Shown here piece after piece: positions 17,854 through 23,378 of a stretch of 23,378 bases of DNA (position 1 is the stretch's first letter; each line of letters starts with the position of its first letter). The translations under genes and the position numbers were made by a program. Under the pieces are notes generated by a model. It was given only the letters and a program-made list of their open reading frames with translations, was not told the DNA's origin and ran no database searches. The stretch covers positions 1 through 23,378 of the forward strand of contig CAKSRS010000043.1 of the NCBI GenBank assembly GCA_934487205.1. The letters are read 5' to 3'. Source of the DNA: an uncultured Clostridia bacterium (GTDB taxonomy: Bacteria; Bacillota; Clostridia; UBA1381).

Positions 17854-19383
17854 TTATTCAAAAACATTTTTTGTGTTATTTTTCACCAGCATAACGGGGA
17901 TAAAATTCTTTTCCGCACGCCCCGGCACGCTGAGCTCCAGCACCATTTCAATTATATTTGCGTTTGCTTCGCCTATTTCTATTTCAAACTCCGTCTCGGT
18001 CATGGCATGATAAAACTGCTGCATATACGTTCCCATGACGTCTCCACCGATACAGGTAACATAATCCGGGTGATACAGTTTTATATTCAACCACATTTGT
18101 CTGCCGCGTGTGCATCGAAATTTAATTCTGAATTTTTTCGTTGAATTGTTTGTAAATGACGGTTCCTCCGTGTAGTCAAACAAAACGTCCATCAGCTCAA
18201 AATTGTATTGTACCTTAAACGGACTTTTTTCACGGCTGTCATATATCGAGCGCTCGCACATTTCCGCCGGACTGTTGTAAAATAAGTTTTCGCTTACACA
18301 TACGGCAAAATTATTTTCCGGCAGAACATCAAGATTTTGGCTGCCCAGAATTGACGGTGCAACGCGCATTATTCTGTCGGTTAATTCATCGATGTCTTTA
18401 GGAATTGTAATTGTCCAGTCCATGTCATTAATGCAGCAGGTTGAAATTTTTGTCCCGATAGGCGCAATCCATTTTTCCGGTATGCTTGCTTCGCCGTAAA
18501 TAATGCCGAAAAGCGCGCCCACGGTTGCAACCGTGCAATCGGTGTCCTCACCGCAGTTCATGGCGATTGTGATGCTCTTTTCAAAATCACCGCCGCCGTA
18601 CAAAAGTCCGATAATGGCAATGCCGACATTTCCCGACGCGCTGTAGCCGATTTCGCCCGCCTCAATACGGTTTCCGTTTAAATCCGTCCAGCCGGCTCTG
18701 CCGCTGAAAGAACTCGGTTCAACACGCATAAGCTCAAAAAATGCCTCTTTCCATGACAAGCCGTTTTTGTGCGAATTTATGGCGCTGTTTATCGCCCGCC
18801 TTACGCCGCAGTTATCCGGCAGATATGACAAGCCTATCTCGATAAGCTTATATACATTATTTTCCGCAAATGCCGCGCTCTCTGCCGCGGCGCAGAAAAT
18901 CTCCGCGTAAACGCCCTCGTCCGCATGGTCAACCTCGGCGTCCATCTGCGCATATTTTACGGCAATTTCAGGGTGTCCCGGCGCAAGGCATGCCCATATT
19001 TCACTTCTGATAAATGCGCCGCAGCTGTTTTTGTACAGATTGTTCACCCAGCCCGACAGCGGCGGAAGTATTCCGCGCTCAAGATTTGCCTTGCAGCAGC
19101 CGTATTCCTCCGGGTTCGGCGTTATGTATGAAATCCAGTATTCACCCAAAATCCTTGAATTGAGCTGCGTTTTGTATTTTTCCGCCGCATTAAGCCACAC
19201 AAGCTGCAAATCCAAATCATCATTCGGCACAGGCTCGCCCGCTAAATCCTGAAGGTAAAAATTATAAAATTTATCAAATGTCATGCAATTTTTACCCTCT
19301 GTCGGCGCACCAAATGTTCCGCCTATGTTTTTTCCCAGCCAACAGCCTTTGATTTTATCCCGGTATGTTTTATAATTCAGCAT
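17854..19383 (-). CDS. ADP-ribosylglycohydrolase-fold protein with C-terminal beta domain
   Basis: A 509-residue cytoplasmic protein with AAGGAG eight bases before the ATG, 12 bases after the HAD gene. Residues 1-340 follow the DraG/ARH pattern: GCWLGKNIGGTFGAPTEG at 13-30, acidic metal-site residues PNDDLDL at 53-59, DHADEG at 152-157, and the GEDTDC motif at 278-283 followed by ATVGALFGIIYG. The paired Asp residues expected to hold two metal ions are present. About 170 C-terminal residues are beta-rich and not part of the classical family, which is usually near 300 residues. Classical members remove ADP-ribose from proteins. Members in sugar operons are common, and their substrate is generally unknown; cleavage of a sugar N- or O-glycoside is one possibility. 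Last gene of the isomerase operon. Confidence 0.9.
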   Translation of the reverse strand: MLNYKTYRDKIKGCWLGKNIGGTFGAPTEGKNCMTFDKFYNFYLQDLAGEPVPNDDLDLQLVWLNAAEKYKTQLNSRILGEYWISYITPNPEEYGCCKANLERGILPPLSGWVNNLYKNSCGAFIRSEIWACLAPGHPEIAVKYAQMDAEVDHADEGVYAEIFCAAAESAAFAENNVYKLIEIGLSYLPDNCGVRRAINSAINSHKNGLSWKEAFFELMRVEPSSFSGRAGWTDLNGNRIEAGEIGYSASGNVGIAIIGLLYGGGDFEKSITIAMNCGEDTDCTVATVGALFGIIYGEASIPEKWIAPIGTKISTCCINDMDWTITIPKDIDELTDRIMRVAPSILGSQNLDVLPENNFAVCVSENLFYNSPAEMCERSIYDSREKSPFKVQYNFELMDVLFDYTEEPSFTNNSTKKFRIKFRCTRGRQMWLNIKLYHPDYVTCIGGDVMGTYMQQFYHAMTETEFEIEIGEANANIIEMVLELSVPGRAEKNFIPVMLVKNNTKNVFE

Positions 19384-19395
19384 AATCAGTCTCCT

Positions 19396-20196
19396 TTAAA
19401 ACTCTATTTTTCCGTCTTTTTTCAGCTGACGCATGATATCCGCAACGCCCTTATATGCCGTTCCGTTTCCGATATATCCGCCGCCCGCTTTTACAATTTC
19501 TTTAACCCTGTCTTCTGCATTGCCCACGCATGCGCCGACAAATCCGAGTTTTCCGTCTATCATTGTAATATCATTGCAGCTGTCGCCGATTGCAAGCACT
19601 TCGCCGGGGTTTATTCCGAAATGTCCGGCGGCGGCAAGGAGCGTTTTTCCCTTTCCGGCATATTTGCTGTACACTGTCACCATTACGCCGTTTCGGTGAA
19701 CTGCCGCGTCAGTTATCCCTTTTTCCTTTACAAATTCCGAAAGCAGTTCCATCGCCTTTTGTGCGTCCTCTTTGACCGTATGTATCTCCACCGCAAAATC
19801 GCCGTACACAAAGAAGTTTGTAACCTGTATATTGTTTTTTTCATACAACGTTAAAATATCCTCCAAATACGCCGTCATTTTCCGCGTCAGAGCAGTGATA
19901 TTTTTGTGCATTTTCTCATTATGCTCCGAAAATTCCGTATAATTTAAGCCGTCCACCTCATAAATATACGCCTCGCGCCCGATAATGTAGTTCGGAAATT
20001 TCTCCGCCCACGGCAATCCCATACTTTTAAATTCACCGCGAAAATCCCAGTATTGCCTTCCCGAGACAATGCCTGCATATCAGCCGGCATTGATAAAACG
20101 GTTAATTAAATCAATCGTTTCTTTGCCTATAAAAGGTTCCTGCCCGGAATAATCAAGCAGCGTCCAGTCATAGTCCATTGCAATCATTTTTATCAT
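19396..20196 (-). pseudogene. HAD-superfamily (Cof-type) sugar phosphatase interrupted by an in-frame TGA
   Basis: The full reading frame runs from an ATG at 20196, with GGGGTG six bases upstream, to TAA at 19396: 266 codons with one TGA at codon 39 (20082-20080). Both sides belong to one protein. Before the stop is HAD motif I (MIAMDYDWTLLD, D8 and D10). Just after it is motif II (GIVSGRQYW, S45). Further on are the motif III lysine region (GKGKTLLAAAGHFGI) and motif IV (GDSCNDITMID near 205). An ATG at 20022 could yield only residues 59-266, without motifs I and II, so it would be inactive. TGA is a normal stop in this window (6409 and 12717). Likely a nonsense mutation or a sequencing error; recoding is less likely. 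Intact family members dephosphorylate sugar phosphates. Confidence 0.8.
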
Positions 20197-20213
20197 ATCA
20201 AGCACCCCGAATA

Positions 20214-22319
20214 TTATTTAAATTGAACAGCATGAGCCGTGTTTCTGTCAAAAACAGCCGCAGCGCACTTTTTGCCGTCCACATAAATTTCCGTCCAGTC
20301 TTTGCTTACCTCAACTGTCAGTCGGCAGCCGGCAAGAACCACATCTGTTATTTGGAAATCAAAGCTCTTAAACGGCTTTAATTCCATATTTTTGCTGTCC
20401 ATTTTTAATCCGAGTATTCTGACAAGATATTCCCAGCAGCATTTATACCGCGGATAAGCGGGAAATCGGGGCGTATCCTTTGACATTTCCTCCGGAAGTG
20501 TACAGCTTTTTCCGTCCTCCGTTATCGCCTTATTCCATTCGCCCACGGCAAGATGATTGTTTGCAAAGCTTTTTTCGACCGAGCGGAAAACATCAAGCGA
20601 TTCGTCTTCACAGCCAAGCTCACCGAGAATTGAACCCAAATTCAGCTGTGCGCCTATCCAGCATGTTTTTGCATGATACTGCTTATTGTCATAATACGGA
20701 GCTCTGTCCTGCAGCATGCCGTTCGCCCAGCCCCTGAAACCGTTTTCCTTATCGTCGATAAGATTGTTTTTGTAGATATATTCCATACATTTTTTAATCT
20801 TATCTATCGGCAAAAGCGGCTTTTTCCCAAGTTCTGTAAGCAGCAGCCATCTGCCGAACATCTGATCGGAAAAGACGCTCTCGGGAATACTTGCCGTATT
20901 TGCGCCTTCGGTTCTGTAAAAACAATTGAAATATCCTTTTTCGTCATTCCACAGGTATTTTACAAAATTTTCCTCCGCCTGTTTCAGGATTTTCTCGATA
21001 TCTTCACCGTCAATTTTGATTTTTTCGGCATTCACTTCGTTCATTTTCAAAACGGAATACAGCGCCGTGAGCCACGGCGTATTTACATACGCGCCGAGTC
21101 CCGGCATTTTCCATAAATCATAGCTTTGGTTGCCGTGTTTCGACTCAATAAGTCCGTCCAGCGCCTTCTGCGAATATACACGGTTTAATGCGTCCTCCAC
21201 CGGGCGTTTCATATCCTCGAGAAATTGTTTATCATTGTACCACAGATAGTCACGGTAAATTCTCGTTATGTAACAGGGTTCCTCAACATAATCCGACCTG
21301 TCGCTCCACAGTGAGTGCCACACCAACCCCTTGTCCTCACCCGCGGATGGAATTTTGTCACGGTACATATACATATCCAGCTTTTCTATTTCCGGCCAGT
21401 TAATCATGTAAATCCAACCGCTGTAAATCGTAACGTCCATTGTGTTCATATACGGGTGCGGCGATTCTATTTCCATAAAATACGGCTCCGTGCTGAGCAT
21501 GGTTGATGTAATCACCGATGACAGCGACGAAAACCATGCGCGCTTAAATTCCGGCGGAACATCAAATGAATCCTGCCATTTCACCATTAGATTTTTCCAG
21601 TCACGGTGCTTTTTTTCGGCATAGCAAATAATATCGGCGCAATTTGCAAATCTTAGTGTATAGTATCTTTTATATTCCTCGGTCATAACCGCGGACGGTG
21701 TGGCAAAATCCGGATAATACCATGCAAAAAATGCCGTTGCTTTTACAGTTTCGCCCACTTTAACCGTCATGACACAATCCATGTTTCCGCCCGCAAAAAC
21801 TGCTGACATTGCGCCGCCGCTGTCCTTCATATCAAACCGCAGATTTATATTTTTTTCATAGCCGCCCGTATTTTTTACACTTATTTCCATGCACAAAACA
21901 GGAATTGACGATTCTGCCAAATTATGCGGAATAAGCGGCGAATATGCGACCATTTCAACCTCAAGCCCCGGCTTATCATATATCGCCCTGTGAACCGAGA
22001 AAGGAAGAAATTCATATGTTTCAAAACTGTCCGCGTTATTTATGCCGGAATTATCAAGCTTTTCGCCCTGAAATGCATATTCATTGCTGCCGTCCGAGAT
22101 TATAAGCGACAGGAAATTATATCTGTCCTCTCCGTGAAGATTGAGGTAGTCATAACACTCAAGCCTGTTAAAATCATCATATTTTCCTTTGCAGGGTGCG
22201 GAATTAAAATTTGGCAAAACAAATCCGAATTTGCCCAAGACTCCGTAACCCGTTCCGATACCGCCGAACGGCACTCCTATACTGTGTGATACATTTACCC
22301 AATTTTCCGTTATTTCCAT
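20214..22319 (-). CDS. GH116-like glycoside hydrolase (GBA2-related), cytoplasmic
   Basis: A 701-residue protein without signal peptide; GGAGGA lies five bases before the ATG, 14 bases after the isomerase gene. The N-terminal GVPFGGIGTGYGVLG (15-29) is the opening of the bile-acid glucosidase/GBA2 beta-sandwich domain. The helical catalytic domain starts near 255 and has NTMDVTIYSGWIYMINWPEIEKL (292-314), ITRIYRDYLW (351-360), SYDLWKMPGLGAYVNTPWLTAL (399-420) and SDQMFGRW (484-491), all matching conserved GH116 segments. D485 aligns with the family acid/base Asp. The segment that carries the nucleophile Glu in GBA2 appears shortened and altered here (near 331-347). So specificity probably differs from the beta-glucosidases. 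It likely cleaves imported glycosides. Confidence 0.85.
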   Translation of the reverse strand: MEITENWVNVSHSIGVPFGGIGTGYGVLGKFGFVLPNFNSAPCKGKYDDFNRLECYDYLNLHGEDRYNFLSLIISDGSNEYAFQGEKLDNSGINNADSFETYEFLPFSVHRAIYDKPGLEVEMVAYSPLIPHNLAESSIPVLCMEISVKNTGGYEKNINLRFDMKDSGGAMSAVFAGGNMDCVMTVKVGETVKATAFFAWYYPDFATPSAVMTEEYKRYYTLRFANCADIICYAEKKHRDWKNLMVKWQDSFDVPPEFKRAWFSSLSSVITSTMLSTEPYFMEIESPHPYMNTMDVTIYSGWIYMINWPEIEKLDMYMYRDKIPSAGEDKGLVWHSLWSDRSDYVEEPCYITRIYRDYLWYNDKQFLEDMKRPVEDALNRVYSQKALDGLIESKHGNQSYDLWKMPGLGAYVNTPWLTALYSVLKMNEVNAEKIKIDGEDIEKILKQAEENFVKYLWNDEKGYFNCFYRTEGANTASIPESVFSDQMFGRWLLLTELGKKPLLPIDKIKKCMEYIYKNNLIDDKENGFRGWANGMLQDRAPYYDNKQYHAKTCWIGAQLNLGSILGELGCEDESLDVFRSVEKSFANNHLAVGEWNKAITEDGKSCTLPEEMSKDTPRFPAYPRYKCCWEYLVRILGLKMDSKNMELKPFKSFDFQITDVVLAGCRLTVEVSKDWTEIYVDGKKCAAAVFDRNTAHAVQFK

Positions 22320-22333
22320 TTTTTCTCCTCCGA

Positions 22334-23188
22334 TTATTTGTATGTATTAATTATGTATTTACCTACTTTAGCGGTCAGCGCATATATATCGTCCCTTAAC
22401 TCGAGTGGAACTCCGTTGATAATTCCGTGTATTTCATAGTTAAACGTACCCTTGTAGCCTATTTCATGAAGCGCATGCATAACTTCCCTCCAGTCAATAA
22501 ATCCAAAAAATGGCATAAGGTGATTATCGCCGCTGCAAAAATTATCGTTAATGTGAAGCGTTTTTAAGCGGCTGCCGATTTTTAAAATACTTTCTTCCTG
22601 TCCGCTGCCCGAACACATTCCATGACCCGTGTCCCAGCATATACCGACTTTGTATCCGTTATATCTGTCACATAAATTTATAATATCTCCGGTTTTTGAA
22701 AATGACCAGTCAAACGGCATATTTTCGATGCATATACCAACCCCGGCTTTTGTAGCCATAGGAATTATCCAATCAAATTTTTCCATACTGCGTCTGTTGT
22801 TTTCCTTAAAGCTGATTTCTCTGTACGGATACGGGTGAAAAATCAGCCATTCCACGCCCATTATTTGGGCACACTCAATGCAGCGCTTTATCATCTTTTC
22901 ATTGAAATCCTCGTCCCACCTCGTAACCTCAAACTGATGCCCGTGAGCCTGATAAAACCGCACGCCGTTTTCGTCGGCAAATTTTTTTACATTTTTTGCC
23001 CATTCGATATAATTGTCCGACAGCATAGGTGAATCTTCACCCCTTACATAATCACCGTAATTAAAATCAAATACACGGTAGCCGTACTTCATCAGCGCCT
23101 TAATTGCGTCAATCGCCGTATAATCAAAATCCACGTTCCATGCATTTTTTGTTCTCATAGCAAGATTTAATGATGTTGATAATTCCAT
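22334..23188 (-). CDS. Sugar phosphate isomerase/epimerase family protein (TIM barrel)
   Basis: A 284-residue protein with GGGAGG eight bases before the ATG. It has the xylose isomerase-like / AP endonuclease 2 TIM-barrel pattern, with metal-ligand motifs in order: E155 in IENMPFD, D186 and H189 in CWDTGHG, H212 in LHINDN, and E252 in FNYEIHG. The family covers isomerases, epimerases and dehydratases of free sugars, inositols and sugar acids, so the exact reaction is open. First gene of a four-gene operon (with the GH116-like enzyme, HAD phosphatase and ADP-ribosylglycohydrolase-fold protein), driven by the paired-repeat promoter upstream. The likely job is rearranging a sugar released by the glycosidases. 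Confidence 0.93.
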   Translation of the reverse strand: MELSTSLNLAMRTKNAWNVDFDYTAIDAIKALMKYGYRVFDFNYGDYVRGEDSPMLSDNYIEWAKNVKKFADENGVRFYQAHGHQFEVTRWDEDFNEKMIKRCIECAQIMGVEWLIFHPYPYREISFKENNRRSMEKFDWIIPMATKAGVGICIENMPFDWSFSKTGDIINLCDRYNGYKVGICWDTGHGMCSGSGQEESILKIGSRLKTLHINDNFCSGDNHLMPFFGFIDWREVMHALHEIGYKGTFNYEIHGIINGVPLELRDDIYALTAKVGKYIINTYK

Positions 23189-23216
23189 AATCTTCGCCTC
23201 CCAATCATATATACAT

Positions 23217-23280
23217 ATTTTATCAGACTATCACAAAATCAAAAAGGACGTTTGATAACTCTTTTATGACATTTCGTAAC
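23217..23280 (-). promoter_or_regulatory. Activator-type promoter of the isomerase operon: paired repeats and -10
   Basis: On the minus strand, GTTACGAAA (23280-23272) and GTTATCAAA (23259-23251) lie 21 bp apart, and TAAAAT (23222-23217) lies 28 bp further on. The ATG is at 23188. The hexamer at the -35 position is TTTTTG, a poor match. The far copy differs from the others at one position (G instead of C). Confidence 0.7.
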
Positions 23281-23300
23281 CTTTTTGCATTGCTGTACAT

Positions 23301-23331
23301 AAAAAAATCACTCAGTTTGAGTGATTTTTTT
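23301..23331 (-). terminator. Intrinsic terminator after the upstream gene
   Basis: A perfect 14-bp stem with a 3-base loop (AATCACTCA and TGAGTGATT arms extended by A and T runs), ending in seven T on the minus strand. It starts one base after the stop codon at 23333. The A/T symmetry means it could act in both directions. It separates the upstream gene from the isomerase operon promoter. Confidence 0.9.
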
Positions 23332-23332
23332 A

Positions 23333-23378
23333 CTATTTCAAATTCATTTTGACTGTCTTTATCTCAAACGGACGGAAA
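23333..23378 (-). CDS. C-terminal end of an upstream gene, possibly GH38 alpha-mannosidase
   Basis: The minus strand reads FRPFEIKTVKMNLK then TAG at 23335-23333, immediately followed by the terminator. A PFEIKT-type ending is characteristic of GH38 alpha-mannosidases, whose last strand carries this pattern. Only 14 residues are visible, so the assignment is tentative. A mannosidase next to this locus would hint at a mannose-containing glycan. Confidence 0.5.
   Translation of the reverse strand, partial: FRPFEIKTVKMNLK

Noticed and set aside
20040..20082. Selenocysteine insertion at the in-frame TGA of the HAD gene
   Set aside because: The downstream RNA can form only a weak 4-bp stem (ATTG with CAAT) around a GGGA-containing loop, and HAD phosphatases do not use a catalytic residue at this position. 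Not excluded without checking for sel genes.
1..23378. CRISPR arrays, tRNA or rRNA genes, insertion sequences, phage genes
   Set aside because: I saw no spaced short repeats beyond the promoter pairs, no tRNA-like cloverleaf sequences, and no transposase or integrase motifs in the visible proteins.

Overview
The window looks like an accessory carbohydrate-use locus from an anaerobic, probably gut-dwelling member of the Bacillota (class Clostridia). The signs are GGAGG-type ribosome sites, S-layer homology (SLH) anchors, a YesN/YesM two-component pair, an LplA/LplB/YtcP-type sugar importer without its own ATPase, and AT-rich spacers. The species and the glycan cannot be read from the sequence. 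Every gene I can support is on the minus strand, and no gene-free stretch exceeds about 145 bases.

Layout from right to left, in the direction of transcription. (1) 23333-23378 is the last 14 codons of an upstream gene, possibly a GH38 alpha-mannosidase, followed by a perfect-stem intrinsic terminator. (2) 17854-23188 is an operon of cytoplasmic enzymes: a sugar isomerase/epimerase, a GH116-like glycosidase, a HAD phosphatase split by an in-frame TGA, and an ADP-ribosylglycohydrolase-fold protein. (3) 15910-17738 holds two ABC permease genes. (4) 10726-15804 is a tight operon of response regulator, histidine kinase and a second cytoplasmic six-hairpin glycosidase. (5) 1-10624 holds the solute-binding lipoprotein and four large exported proteins: a beta-helix protein, two SLH proteins, and a second beta-helix protein cut by the window edge.

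Proposed flow (inference): surface beta-helix and SLH proteins bind or trim a glycan; the lipoprotein and two permeases import oligosaccharides, powered by an ATPase encoded elsewhere; the two intracellular glycosidases, the isomerase and associated enzymes process the products; the two-component system senses the substrate.

The most notable signal is regulatory. Three of the four transcription units (isomerase operon, permease operon, binding-protein operon) carry the same pair of direct repeats, GTTAYCAAA on the coding strand. The copies are exactly 21 bp apart and 28-29 bp upstream of a -10-like hexamer that lacks a good -35. The two-component operon lacks the pair and has a consensus-like promoter instead. 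This fits activation of all three units by the AraC-type response regulator encoded between them.
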